A stretch of DNA of 64,000 bases from Candidatus Gastranaerophilales bacterium. Its GTDB lineage: Bacteria > Cyanobacteriota > Vampirovibrionia > Gastranaerophilales > Gastranaerophilaceae. The position numbers and the translations under genes are program-made. Position 1 is the stretch's first letter. Each line of letters begins with the position of its first letter. The notes under the pieces were generated by a model, which saw only the letters and a list, made by a program, of their open reading frames with translations, searched no databases and was not told the origin of the DNA. The stretch spans positions 23,761 through 87,760 of the forward strand of contig CAAGHI010000074.1 of the NCBI GenBank assembly GCA_900769645.1, written 5' to 3'. This document shows, piece by piece, positions 7,171-16,452 of the stretch.

Positions 7171-7268
7171 GTCATTCTGAGGGCAACAATAATTTGAGTC
7201 CGAAGAGTCTTGTTAAAATACTTTAATTAGATTCTTCGGGGGAAAATGTTATTCCCCTCAGAATGACG
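7171..7268. repeat. 98-bp inverted-repeat element (hairpin/MITE-like)
   Basis: CGTCATTCTGAGGG at the left matches CCCCTCAGAATGACG at the right as an inverted repeat; between them lie AGTCCGAAGAGTCTTG and AGATTCTTCGGGGG. The outer ends resemble the left end of repeat family C. This gap of about 300 bases between convergent genes holds only this element and the family A copy. Confidence 0.75.
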
Positions 7269-7367
7269 ACTTTATTTTTATTTTAACCGAAATGAACTTA
7301 GCATTTTAACGTCTTAACGCCTTTTAAATTCTTAGTGAGGTAGATAAGGCATTGCCTGACAATATAA

Positions 7368-8072
7368 TTACCCCATTACCAACGGAGCAAAAATCTTATA
7401 GAAAATGTAAATTGCTGCCAAAACTAAGAGTGCGCCACTGATTTTTAATAACCAGTCTGAAAATTTGTAAAATCCGTTCCAGTTTTTTAAATGCGATGTT
7501 AAAAATCCTGCAAGAATAAGGATTAAACCTTGACCAAGAGAGAATAAAAATAACATTATGATTGCGTTTGCGATACTTGCAGAAAGTGATGCGAACGCCA
7601 TAATTCCTGCTAAAATCGGAGTTGAGCACGGAGTCCCTGCGAGTGCAAAAACGCCACCCAATAAAATTGGATACAAATAAATATTTGTACCGTCATTTCG
7701 TGGCATTTCTTTAATCATTACAGGTAGTTCAAAATCAAATATTCCCATAAGTTTCAAGCCCATAACCATAATAATTCCGGCAAGAAATATTCCGAAATAT
7801 CCGCCGGCAAAAGAGATGAAAACTTTTCCTGTAACGGCGCAAATTATTCCGATTATTGAGAAAACAATCGCTGTCCCGAATACGAAAAATGCCATTTGCA
7901 AAAATGTTTTAAGCGGTTTTTCTTTGGAATATCCGCCGATATAACCGATGATTATCGGAAGCATTGCAAGAGAGCATGGCGAAATTGAGGCAACTAAACC
8001 TCCAAAGAATGAAAGTGCGAAAAGTAACGGCAGACTTCCGTTTTGCGTAAACAAAGCTACATAGTTTTCCAT
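7368..8072 (-). CDS. CcdA/DsbD-type thiol-disulfide membrane protein
   Basis: 234 residues with about six membrane segments. It belongs to the CcdA / DsbD transmembrane family that passes electrons from cytoplasmic thioredoxin to extracytoplasmic thiol proteins. The conserved cysteines appear in ASISPCSLAMLP near residue 32 and AGTPCSTPILAGIMAFA near 148, both Pro-Cys motifs typical of the family. It overlaps the thioredoxin-like gene upstream by one base, so the two form a reductant export pair, probably for cytochrome c or other exported thiol proteins. Confidence 0.9.
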   Translation of the reverse strand: MENYVALFTQNGSLPLLFALSFFGGLVASISPCSLAMLPIIIGYIGGYSKEKPLKTFLQMAFFVFGTAIVFSIIGIICAVTGKVFISFAGGYFGIFLAGIIMVMGLKLMGIFDFELPVMIKEMPRNDGTNIYLYPILLGGVFALAGTPCSTPILAGIMAFASLSASIANAIIMLFLFSLGQGLILILAGFLTSHLKNWNGFYKFSDWLLKISGALLVLAAIYIFYKIFAPLVMG

Positions 8073-8458
8073 TATTTAAGCTCCTGTAAATATCTGTCCA
8101 TTTGCTCTTTTGGGATAGCGCCCTCAATTCTTTTTACCTGTTTGCCGTCAGAGTTTAGCAAAACTATTGTCGGAACTAGATTTACGTTGTATTTTTTTAT
8201 TTGCTCTTCGCTGAATGAATTTCTGTCTTGAACTTGAACTTCTGTTAAGATAATTTTACCATTGTATTTTGGAAAAATTTCTTTAAAAACTTTGTTCATA
8301 GTTTGGCAATCCAAGCACATTGCAGAAGTGAATTTTACCACTTGCGGTTTACCTGTTTCAGATGTTTTTGCGGTGGTTGAATTCGAAGCTGTGAGTGCCA
8401 TATAAAGCATTAAAGGTATTGCAAAAATTAGTGAAATTATGATGATATTTTTCTTCAT
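8072..8458 (-). CDS. Membrane-anchored thioredoxin-like protein
   Basis: 128 residues. An N-terminal hydrophobic segment (about residues 4-22) acts as anchor or signal, followed by a thioredoxin fold. The active site is SAMCLDCQTMNKVF (CLDC near residues 48-51) and the cis-Pro region is NLVPTIVLLNSDGK. It sits in front of, and one base overlapping, the CcdA-like gene, which is its likely electron donor. The CLDC pair differs from the usual CGPC and resembles DsbD-gamma-like domains. Location is presumed to be the outer face of the inner membrane. Confidence 0.88.
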   Translation of the reverse strand: MKKNIIIISLIFAIPLMLYMALTASNSTTAKTSETGKPQVVKFTSAMCLDCQTMNKVFKEIFPKYNGKIILTEVQVQDRNSFSEEQIKKYNVNLVPTIVLLNSDGKQVKRIEGAIPKEQMDRYLQELK

Positions 8459-8615
8459 GAATGACTCCTTTCTTGTCCAATTTTAGCATAAAATAAACAA
8501 GATTTTTTTCTAACCACAGTTGGGTAATTTTTTATGTAAAAATTTTTTCACATAACACTAGCAAAAATTTTTTTTCTCATGTATTATTACATTCATAATA
8601 AATTTAATACTTAAT

Positions 8616-9488
8616 ATGGATAACGAAATGCAATTATTAATTGACAAAGAACTTAATTCTGACGACAAGATATTGAAGCCTGACTTCAATTCTAAGACAG
8701 GTCGAGAACTTCTCGCTTTTTACCTCCAAACCAAGTTTAAGCAAATTTTGGCTTATGACAAGCGATGCGAAACCCCGATGTTTAAAGATGTTGATCCGAC
8801 ATTTATTTCACGGTTCACCAAGAGATTGATAACCAATCCGGCAAAGCGTCTTTTGATTGGGATTGCGGGCGAGTCCGCCTCAGGTAAATCAACCGTGTGT
8901 CGAGAAGTCAAAAGCATTATTGAGCGTTTAGATATGCCCGTTTCTGTGTTAAGTACTGATAATTATTTCAACGATATTTCTGCATTGATTAAAAAATTTG
9001 GAAGTTTTGATAATTTGCGTGATAATGGCTACGATGTTGACTCGCCGAAGAGTTTTCAGCTTGACTTGTTACGTCAGGACTTGGTAGATCTGGCGAATGG
9101 CGAAACCGTTTACGCTCCTCGTTATGTTCCGAATGGAACAGGTGTTTCTATTCCGAAAGCTACAAAAATTGAATCTGATAAAATCGTTGTAGTTGAAGGT
9201 ATTGCGGCACTTTATGACGATGTAAAAGATGTGTTTGACGTAAAAATTTATATTGAAACAGATAACGAAATTCGATATAACAGATTTATGAAACGTGCTC
9301 AAGAGGAACGAAATCAGGATAGAGAAAACGCTATGAAACATTGGCAATACCTTCTTGATGTTGGAGAAAAATATGTTATTCCTTGCCGTGATTCTGCAGA
9401 CTTTGTATTGGACGGAAATTCTGATTTGAAATATTTCGACAAAATTTTGGAATATATTCATACGATTACGAACAATTTTCAACAATAA
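8616..9488 (+). CDS. Uridine kinase / phosphoribulokinase family protein
   Basis: 290 residues. A P-loop AGESASGKST lies near residue 90 after an N-terminal extension of about 80 residues, followed by LSTDNYFND (uridine-kinase Asp region) and VVVEGIAALYDDVKDVFDVKIYIETD. The fold fits uridine/cytidine kinase, which makes UMP or CMP from nucleosides. The long N-terminus is not typical of Udk and may be a separate helical domain. No clear Shine-Dalgarno site precedes ATG 8616; ATG 8628 is an alternative. Substrate is not proven. Confidence 0.75.
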   Translation: MDNEMQLLIDKELNSDDKILKPDFNSKTGRELLAFYLQTKFKQILAYDKRCETPMFKDVDPTFISRFTKRLITNPAKRLLIGIAGESASGKSTVCREVKSIIERLDMPVSVLSTDNYFNDISALIKKFGSFDNLRDNGYDVDSPKSFQLDLLRQDLVDLANGETVYAPRYVPNGTGVSIPKATKIESDKIVVVEGIAALYDDVKDVFDVKIYIETDNEIRYNRFMKRAQEERNQDRENAMKHWQYLLDVGEKYVIPCRDSADFVLDGNSDLKYFDKILEYIHTITNNFQQ

Positions 9489-9615
9489 GTTTGTTTCATT
9501 TTATGCTGTTTTGTGAAATCTTTCTTAATATTTTTGACAATTTTGCCACATTTATATAAATATGCTAAAATTCTGTTGATTGGTATTGTGCATCAATCTA
9601 TTTTAAATCAACTAT

Positions 9616-9642
9616 TTGATTGATACTAAAGTTACATATAAT
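9616..9642 (+). promoter_or_regulatory. Candidate promoter of the pilus assembly operon
   Basis: TTGATT (9616-9621), 15-base spacer, TATAAT (9637-9642), with a second TATAAT at 9647-9652. It lies in the only gap upstream of the pilP-like gene. Confidence 0.45.
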
Positions 9643-9683
9643 CTACTATAATAATGTAGGATATAAGAAAAAATAGGTGGCAA

Positions 9684-10409
9684 GTGAGCAAAAATTTTAT
9701 AACCAGATTTAGTGAAGAAATGAATAAAGATAGCTTTTGGAGCCTGAACAAGAAAATCGGTGCCATACTGATTGGTTTGTTGTTGGTTGTTATTATGATT
9801 AACACATCAGGTTGTACTCAAGGTGACAACGGCTCTGGAGGTGATATAACAAATTTGCCTGACACTTCGACAGAAGAGGTTCAACAAGATACTGTAAAAG
9901 TCGGAAATGACGGAGTTAATGCAGCGATTGCGCCGGATGATGTTTCTGTTGTTGCAGATCAAAGTATGTCGAATACCGGTTCTATGGTTGCAATGTCGGT
10001 TGAAGATATGGGACGTTCTGATCCGTTTTTGCCGTCAGGAGAAGCAAGTGCAAAACCTAAGGCTAGACCACAGCCAAAACCGGCTTATGCAAGCTATTTG
10101 ATGGCACCTCCTGAAAGCATTAGCGTTGATTCAACTGCAACTGCGGTTATGACAACTAAGGTTTCGGGAATTATGTATGACAAATACAATCCGTCTGCGA
10201 TTTTGAACATTAACGACATGGATTATCTTGTTAGAACAGGTGATATCGTGAACGGTTACAAGATTTTGTCAATTGGACGAGAAACAGTTACTGTTCAATA
10301 CGGTTCAAATGTTTATAAAGCTAGTGTCGGTGAAATGTTCAGCGAAAACGGTTTAAACTTTAACGCAATATCAAATTTGAACGGAAAATTTGGTGGAAAC
10401 AAACGATAA
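9684..10409 (+). CDS. PilP/GspC-like pilus assembly protein
   Basis: 241 residues, GTG start with TAGGTGG a few bases upstream. One membrane segment lies near residues 27-46 (IGAILIGLLLVVIMI), followed by a Gly/Asp/Ser-rich linker. A C-terminal small beta domain (VSGIMYDKYNPSAILNIND ... YLVRTGDIVNGYKILSI) resembles the HR domain of PilP/GspC, which links the inner-membrane platform to the secretin. The secretin follows 22 bases downstream, which fits. GCTQ after the membrane segment looks like a lipobox but lies too deep for a normal lipoprotein signal. Confidence 0.7.
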   Translation: MSKNFITRFSEEMNKDSFWSLNKKIGAILIGLLLVVIMINTSGCTQGDNGSGGDITNLPDTSTEEVQQDTVKVGNDGVNAAIAPDDVSVVADQSMSNTGSMVAMSVEDMGRSDPFLPSGEASAKPKARPQPKPAYASYLMAPPESISVDSTATAVMTTKVSGIMYDKYNPSAILNINDMDYLVRTGDIVNGYKILSIGRETVTVQYGSNVYKASVGEMFSENGLNFNAISNLNGKFGGNKR

Positions 10410-10431
10410 TTAAATACAAGCGGGAGCAAAT

Positions 10432-12372
10432 ATGAATAATACGATTAAACAAAAAATTATTGCAGGCATGATGTTATCATCATTTGTGTTTACAAATGGT
10501 GCTATGGCTGCATTTTCAATGGAAAATCCAACGACAGGAGCAACACGACCTGCATTGAGAGATAGTCAACAAGGCGAAATTTCTCTTCGTTTGAAGGGTG
10601 ATGTTAGCTTTGTAAAAAGAAACCCTGCAATAAGCATAAGTTTAAGGGATTCGGACGTAAGACAGGTTTTGAGAATGTTTGCCGATAAGGCTGGCATGAA
10701 CATTGTTTTCCACGATTCTGTTTCAGGAAAAGTTACTCTTGATTTGGTAAACGTTCCTTTGAGCAAAGCGTTTGAAATGGTTATGGAAATCAATGATCTT
10801 AACTATGCAGTTGATGATGGAACATTGATTGTTGCAAAAGCCGGTACTTCTGGGTTTAATTTTGCAAAACAAGATATGACTCTAATCCCTGTCAGATACG
10901 TTAGTGCAGCAGCTCTTGCAGAATTTTTGAATAAAAATATTTACGCAATGCACAAACCTGGACTTTCTGATACTGATATTGTTTCTACAAACCCGACAAC
11001 AAATGAGTTAATCGTATTTGGCTCAAAGGCAGATGTGCAGATTGCTAAAAAAGTAGTTGCTCAATTTGATAAAAAACCTACAACAACAGTGTTTAAGGTA
11101 AATTATACAACTCCTGCGGAAATGGCAGATATGATTTGTAACTTGTTGCTACCTGCAACATCAGGTTCTGGTGACGGAAGCTCTTCTTCTGGCAGTAGCA
11201 GCTCATCATCTTCATCATCATCATCTTCTTCTTCTTCAAGTGGGGCTTCAACAGGCGGTGCTGCCGGAATTATGACTGGTGCAGCATCTGACAGCAGTTC
11301 AGATGATGGTTCTTCAGGCTCAAGTGATAGCGGCTCATCAGGAAGTTCTGGTGGTGGAGAGCTTACATTGAACGGTGGTACAGTTGCTTGTTCAATCGAT
11401 GGAAAATCAAACGGTAGTATGGCATCTTTGGGATTGCAAAACTTGTCAGTCGCATATTATCAGCAATTGGGTACTGTAAATATTATTGGAGGTTCTGAAC
11501 ATCAACTTGAAATGATTTCAGACTTTATTAAAGATACTGATAAAAAACAGCCGCAAGCATATTTGGAAGTTTCAATTGTTGAGTTGAATGAAGAGGGTAG
11601 TAAGTCTTTGCAAAACAATTGGTCCTTCATGAGTAATGCATTTTCAGCAACTTTTGATGGTGAAAACACAAAAACTCATCCATTGTATCCAATATTCCTG
11701 AAAGGTAATAACCAAGAAGTTTGGGATACAAGTGATGACGATCCTTCTTTAAAAGATTATACATTGGCTAGATTTAGAGGCCCGATGACAATTTCTTATG
11801 CTATCAATTATTTGGTTAAAAACTCAAAAGGAAGAATTGTTTCAAATCCGCGTATTTTGATAACAAACGGTCAAGAATCAACTATTGATATTACTCAAGA
11901 CTATATTGAATCAACAGATTCTGAACAGAGCGCATACACAGGTGGTACAATCGCAACCAGAACATATAACGTTGGTAGCGATGCCGGTATCAAGGTTTCA
12001 ATCACTCCGTTTATCAGCCCAGACGGTTATGTGACAATGAATATCAAACCTGAATATTCTACGATTTTAAGCCAAGTTAACGCAACAGATAGCGTTGGAA
12101 CTTATGTTGCTGCGACCTTGCTTTCTCACAGAAATCTTGATTTGAAAAATATCAGAATTAAAGATGGAGAAACTCTTGTTATTGCAGGTATGATTAACGA
12201 AGAAGAACAAAAAAGTATCGGTAAAGTTCCTGTATTAGGCGATCTTCCGGTAATTGGAACTTTATTTAGAAGTACAACTTCTGAGAAAAAGAAAAACGAA
12301 ATGGTAATTATGCTTACTCCAAAGATAGTTACGGATACAGAAGATGCAGTAGGGAACACCGATGCATTATAA
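10432..12372 (+). CDS. Secretin (PilQ/GspD family)
   Basis: 646 residues with a signal peptide ending near ANGAMA-A (about residue 27). A STN/N0 domain (ISLRDSDVRQVLRMFADKAG) lies at about 65-135, then N1-type domains. A Ser/Gly low-complexity stretch occupies about 245-310. The secretin beta-barrel domain from about 370 ends with VPVLGDLPVIGTLFRS and MVIMLTPKIV, the classic secretin signature. It forms the outer-membrane channel for type IV pili or type II secretion. The Ser tract is encoded by TCA/TCT triplets at about 11180-11235 and could vary in length without breaking the frame. Confidence 0.93.
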   Translation: MNNTIKQKIIAGMMLSSFVFTNGAMAAFSMENPTTGATRPALRDSQQGEISLRLKGDVSFVKRNPAISISLRDSDVRQVLRMFADKAGMNIVFHDSVSGKVTLDLVNVPLSKAFEMVMEINDLNYAVDDGTLIVAKAGTSGFNFAKQDMTLIPVRYVSAAALAEFLNKNIYAMHKPGLSDTDIVSTNPTTNELIVFGSKADVQIAKKVVAQFDKKPTTTVFKVNYTTPAEMADMICNLLLPATSGSGDGSSSSGSSSSSSSSSSSSSSSSGASTGGAAGIMTGAASDSSSDDGSSGSSDSGSSGSSGGGELTLNGGTVACSIDGKSNGSMASLGLQNLSVAYYQQLGTVNIIGGSEHQLEMISDFIKDTDKKQPQAYLEVSIVELNEEGSKSLQNNWSFMSNAFSATFDGENTKTHPLYPIFLKGNNQEVWDTSDDDPSLKDYTLARFRGPMTISYAINYLVKNSKGRIVSNPRILITNGQESTIDITQDYIESTDSEQSAYTGGTIATRTYNVGSDAGIKVSITPFISPDGYVTMNIKPEYSTILSQVNATDSVGTYVAATLLSHRNLDLKNIRIKDGETLVIAGMINEEEQKSIGKVPVLGDLPVIGTLFRSTTSEKKKNEMVIMLTPKIVTDTEDAVGNTDAL

Positions 12373-12391
12373 AACCTAAAAATCAACAAAC

Positions 12392-14401
12392 ATGAATGAA
12401 CTTTTAAACAAGTTAAAAAACAGTATCAACAGGCAGATACTGAATAAACTGGATATCACGCAAATGGAACAATATAAATTTGTTCCACTTTGTGTTAAGG
12501 ATAATTTTTTGTTTGTTGCAATCGGTCCGGCTTCTGATAGAGAAGTTATAAACACAAAATTACACGAAACATTCCCTAATCAAATCAAGTATATTCCTGT
12601 TTCAGAGAGTGATTTGAATGACTTGATGTCTTTTTTGAAAACAGAGGCACAAAAAGATAACAAGGACGATGGAACTTTTAAACAGGTAAAACTCGGTGAA
12701 TTATTAATCCAAAAAGGTTATATCAACGATATTCAATTGCTCCAAGCGCTTGCGGAGAGCAAAAGACAGAGAATGCCGATTGGTTCAACTTTGTTTAAGC
12801 TCGGATTTATCACGCTTGATCAGTTGAAAGAAATTCTTCACTTGCAAACGGGGTACGACCTTGTAACACCGGAACAGCTTGCATCTCAAGACAAGTATGT
12901 AAAAATGTTGCCGGAAGATTTTATCAGGTCAAACAAGATTATCCCGATATCTTCTGATGGAAAAACCTTGATTTTAGGGGTTGTAACTCCTGTTAAGCCA
13001 GATGTTTTAAAAGACATCATTTATATGACAGGGCAAAACCCTAAACAGCTTTTGATGACTCACTATGAGTTTCAAAACTCTTTGAATACGTTTTTCAGTG
13101 AACAAAGGAAAGAAACTGAAAAAGTAATCAAGCAAATCGAAAGCGAAGCGGAAGAATTTGAGGTTGAAGAATCTCTTGCAGAAATGGTTGATAAGCAGTT
13201 GAAGGATTCAACCGGTTCTGTTGCGACGTTCGTAAACCAAATTATTACCAATGCGATTGATAACAAAGTTTCCGATATTCACATTGAGCCAAGGCTTTCA
13301 GGCTACATTGTAAGATACAGAAAAGATGGTATGTTGCAAAAAGTTCTTGATATTCCGCCAAAGGTTGAAACTCAGGTTATTGCACGTTTCAAGGTTCTGT
13401 CAAGAATGAATATCGCAGAACACAGACGACCTCAGGACGGTACTTTTTCTATCAAATACAAAAACGGTTCGTATGACTTCCGTATCAACACGTTACCGGT
13501 ATCAGGCAAAGAAAAGGTTTGTATCCGTGTACTTGCGCCTGCTGTAAGTTTGAACGCTGCTGATAAAAATATAAGTTTGGTCGGTGGTTCTCAGGAAGAT
13601 ATTGATAAAATTAAAACAATGGTAAGTTGTCCGAACGGAATTATTCTTACATCAGGGCCGACAGGTTCCGGTAAAACAACGACTTTGTACTCTGTTTTGA
13701 AGAGTTTGAACGACGAGGACGTAAACATTACAACAATCGAAGACCCGATAGAAATTAAGTTGGAAGGTATTAACCAGTCACAGATTAATGCAAAAGCGGG
13801 TATTACTTTTGCATCTTGTATGAGAGCTATTTTAAGACAGGACCCTGACATTATCCTCGTCGGTGAAATTCGTGACTATGAAACTTTGGAAATTGCAATT
13901 TCTGCCGCATTAACAGGTCACTTAGTATTAAGTACCGTTCACACCAATTCAGCAGCTGCAACGGTTACTCGTTTGATTGAAATGGGGGCGAAAGATTACT
14001 TGGTTTCTTCAACTTTGTCAGGTGTAATTGCTCAACGTTTGGTAAGACACCTTTGTGATGATTGCAAGGAAGAATACTTTGCATCACATGACGAAGCTCG
14101 TCAAATTATGACGAATGAAGAAGAAATTCAAAAATTCATGAAAAAGCCGATATATCGTGCAAAAGGTTGCAGTAAATGTGACTTTACAGGATATAAAGGC
14201 AGGCTTGGTGTGTATGAGATTATGGCAATTAACAAAGAGATTAAAAAGTTAGTTGCAATGGGTGCACACGATTTGGAAATCGAAGAAGCAGCAATCCGCA
14301 ACGGAATGACAACTTTGCACCAATCTTGTATAAAACATATTTTAGACGGAAAGACAACAATAGATGAATTCGTCAGAGTTCTTGGTGTTGTCAACGAATA
14401 G
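12392..14401 (+). CDS. pilB: Type IV pilus / type II secretion extension ATPase
   Basis: 669 residues. The N-terminal MshEN/GspE-N-like part (about 90-250) is followed by the ATPase core: SGPTGSGKTTTLYS Walker A near 430, the Asp box, and LVGEIRDYET Walker B near 490. A zinc-binding tetracysteine pair is CDDC (near 556) and CSKC (near 595). It powers pilus or pseudopilus extension from the cytoplasm. It lies between secretin and PilC genes. The start has no obvious Shine-Dalgarno sequence, so coupling to the secretin gene 19 bases upstream is likely. Confidence 0.95.
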   Translation: MNELLNKLKNSINRQILNKLDITQMEQYKFVPLCVKDNFLFVAIGPASDREVINTKLHETFPNQIKYIPVSESDLNDLMSFLKTEAQKDNKDDGTFKQVKLGELLIQKGYINDIQLLQALAESKRQRMPIGSTLFKLGFITLDQLKEILHLQTGYDLVTPEQLASQDKYVKMLPEDFIRSNKIIPISSDGKTLILGVVTPVKPDVLKDIIYMTGQNPKQLLMTHYEFQNSLNTFFSEQRKETEKVIKQIESEAEEFEVEESLAEMVDKQLKDSTGSVATFVNQIITNAIDNKVSDIHIEPRLSGYIVRYRKDGMLQKVLDIPPKVETQVIARFKVLSRMNIAEHRRPQDGTFSIKYKNGSYDFRINTLPVSGKEKVCIRVLAPAVSLNAADKNISLVGGSQEDIDKIKTMVSCPNGIILTSGPTGSGKTTTLYSVLKSLNDEDVNITTIEDPIEIKLEGINQSQINAKAGITFASCMRAILRQDPDIILVGEIRDYETLEIAISAALTGHLVLSTVHTNSAAATVTRLIEMGAKDYLVSSTLSGVIAQRLVRHLCDDCKEEYFASHDEARQIMTNEEEIQKFMKKPIYRAKGCSKCDFTGYKGRLGVYEIMAINKEIKKLVAMGAHDLEIEEAAIRNGMTTLHQSCIKHILDGKTTIDEFVRVLGVVNE

Positions 14402-14409
14402 GAGATATA

Positions 14410-15633
14410 ATGACAATATATAATTATATAGCTTTAAAAAATAATAAAGATATTGTTAAAGGGAAAGTCGAAGCATCTGACTTGCGGGAAGCACGTGCGA
14501 GTATCCGAAATCTTGGATTTATTCCAACTAGGGTTTATGAAGAAAAATCTAAGGAAGATGAAAAAGCTACCAAAGGAAAAGTTAAAGCTGGAAAAATTCA
14601 AAAACTCGGACTTCAAGACAGAATGGATTTTACGTCAACCATGCAGATTTTGGCGCAAGCAGGCATTCCGATTATTGAATCCTTGATGTTTATCGAAAGT
14701 GATGCGGCAAAATTGAAAGTTCGACTTGTTGCGCAGGAACTTCGAAGGCAGATTATGGCAGGTGCAACTTTTGCCGACACAATTGCAAAATATCCGGAGC
14801 AGTTCGGGCAGATTTATATCGGTCTTGTAAAAGCCGGTGAAGATTCCGGTGAACTTGAAAAAACTTTGCAACGTTTGTTGGAATTGTTGACGAAAGAAGC
14901 GAATATTCGTGGGAAAGTTATCGGAACATTGATGTACCCGATGTTCGTTATCGTTTTGGCGGTAATCATTGTTCTTGTTATGTTGATGTTCGTATTCCCT
15001 GTGTTTAAGGACATGTTTGACAATATGGGTAGAGAATTACCTTGGATTACGCAAACCCTTATGGACGCCGGTATTTTCTTGAAAACATATTGGTTCTTTG
15101 TGCCTGTGATTTTGGGTTCTATTGCCGGATTTTTCATATTTATTATGAAATGGCAGCCGAGTAAACGAAAGATTGATGAGTGGGTTTTGAAAGTTCCACT
15201 TCTTTCTGATTTGGTTCAGTTTTCAAACTTTGCAAACTTTGTTGCCGTAATGCAGGTTGCTTATGATGCCGGTGTTCCGATTATTGAATGTTTGTATTTG
15301 GCAAACGTAACTTTGACAAACCATACGTTGAAGACGAAAATTGAAACGGCGACTCAAAAAGTTCAACAAGGTCAACACTTGTCTATTGCGTTGCGTTCGA
15401 CAGGTGTTATGCCTAAGATGATTTTGTTTATGATTGCGACAGGTGAACAATCAGGTCGTTTGGGTGATATGCTTTTGCAAGCTACAAGCTTTATTGATAA
15501 AAAACTTGATGGTATCATTGATACGATGACAAAAATGATTGAGCCGATAATGCTTATCGTAATTGGTAGTATCGTATTGACGTTGGCTCTTGCATTGTAT
15601 ATGCCACTATTCAGCTCTTACATGTCAGATTAG
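14410..15633 (+). CDS. pilC: Inner-membrane platform protein PilC/GspF
   Basis: 407 residues with two GspF domains. The first is near 75-195 (DRMDFTSTMQILAQAGIPII) and the second near 275-400 (FSNFANFVAVMQVAYDAGVPII). Each is followed by membrane segments (around 175-200, 225-245 and 380-400). It forms the inner-membrane base that PilB turns. RBS GGAG lies at 14401-14404, right after the pilB stop. Length and order match the family. Confidence 0.95.
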   Translation: MTIYNYIALKNNKDIVKGKVEASDLREARASIRNLGFIPTRVYEEKSKEDEKATKGKVKAGKIQKLGLQDRMDFTSTMQILAQAGIPIIESLMFIESDAAKLKVRLVAQELRRQIMAGATFADTIAKYPEQFGQIYIGLVKAGEDSGELEKTLQRLLELLTKEANIRGKVIGTLMYPMFVIVLAVIIVLVMLMFVFPVFKDMFDNMGRELPWITQTLMDAGIFLKTYWFFVPVILGSIAGFFIFIMKWQPSKRKIDEWVLKVPLLSDLVQFSNFANFVAVMQVAYDAGVPIIECLYLANVTLTNHTLKTKIETATQKVQQGQHLSIALRSTGVMPKMILFMIATGEQSGRLGDMLLQATSFIDKKLDGIIDTMTKMIEPIMLIVIGSIVLTLALALYMPLFSSYMSD

Positions 15634-15648
15634 AGAAAGAGGAAAAAT

Positions 15649-16452
15649 TTGAAAACTTATGTAATTACTGGCGCAACATCAGGGATTGGAAAAGCTCTTG
15701 TTGAACAGCTTTCAAAAGATAATCGTGTTTTTGCCGGTTACAGAAACGAAAAATATGTTGAAAACTTGCAAAAAATCGGCGTAATCCCTTTCTACATTGA
15801 TATGGAGCGAAAAGATAGTATTGCACAAGCTTCGGCGTATATTAAATCTCAGACTGACAAGATTGATACCCTGATTAACGTTGCAGGGTGCGTTGTTGCA
15901 GGTGTTGTTGAAAAGCTTTCGGTTGATGATATTAGAAAACAGTTTGAGGTCAATGCGTTTTCTCATCTTGATTTTACGCAAAGACTTCTGCCGATTTTGA
16001 ATGATGGAAAAGTTATAAATATTAGTTCAATGTCTAGTTTTGGAATATTCCCGTTTGTGGCGCCTTATTGTGCTTCCAAAAGAGCTTTGGACATTTTATT
16101 CAACGCAATGACTTTGGAATCCGGCTTAAAGGTGGTTTCTATAAAACCTGGGGTTATTGCAACTCCACTTTGGGATAAATCGATTGAGCTCAACAAATTG
16201 GCGATTGAAAATTGTGCCGGTTATGATAAAGAGATGAAATATATGGTCGAAAATGCGCATAAAAACGGGCAAAAAGGCTTGAATGTGCAAAAAGTTGTTG
16301 ATGTAATATTGAAGGCTGATACATTGGAAAATCCAAAACCTTCTTATACTGTAGGGCGTGATGCGAAGTTTGCAGAACTTATTGCAAAATTGCCGTTCAG
16401 CTTGCAAAATAGGCTTATAAAATTCGGAATGAAAAAAAAGTTTGGAAAATAA
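15649..16452 (+). CDS. Short-chain dehydrogenase/reductase
   Basis: 267 residues. TTG start chosen because AGAGGA lies 6 bases upstream and the Rossmann motif TGATSGIG begins at residue 8. Catalytic Ser-Tyr-Lys: ISSMSSF near 125 and YCASK near 144-148. Classical SDR of unknown substrate. It is co-directional with the pilus genes (15-base gap after pilC) and abuts hydE without a gap. There is no obvious functional link to either, so it may simply share the transcript. Confidence 0.85.
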   Translation: MKTYVITGATSGIGKALVEQLSKDNRVFAGYRNEKYVENLQKIGVIPFYIDMERKDSIAQASAYIKSQTDKIDTLINVAGCVVAGVVEKLSVDDIRKQFEVNAFSHLDFTQRLLPILNDGKVINISSMSSFGIFPFVAPYCASKRALDILFNAMTLESGLKVVSIKPGVIATPLWDKSIELNKLAIENCAGYDKEMKYMVENAHKNGQKGLNVQKVVDVILKADTLENPKPSYTVGRDAKFAELIAKLPFSLQNRLIKFGMKKKFGK

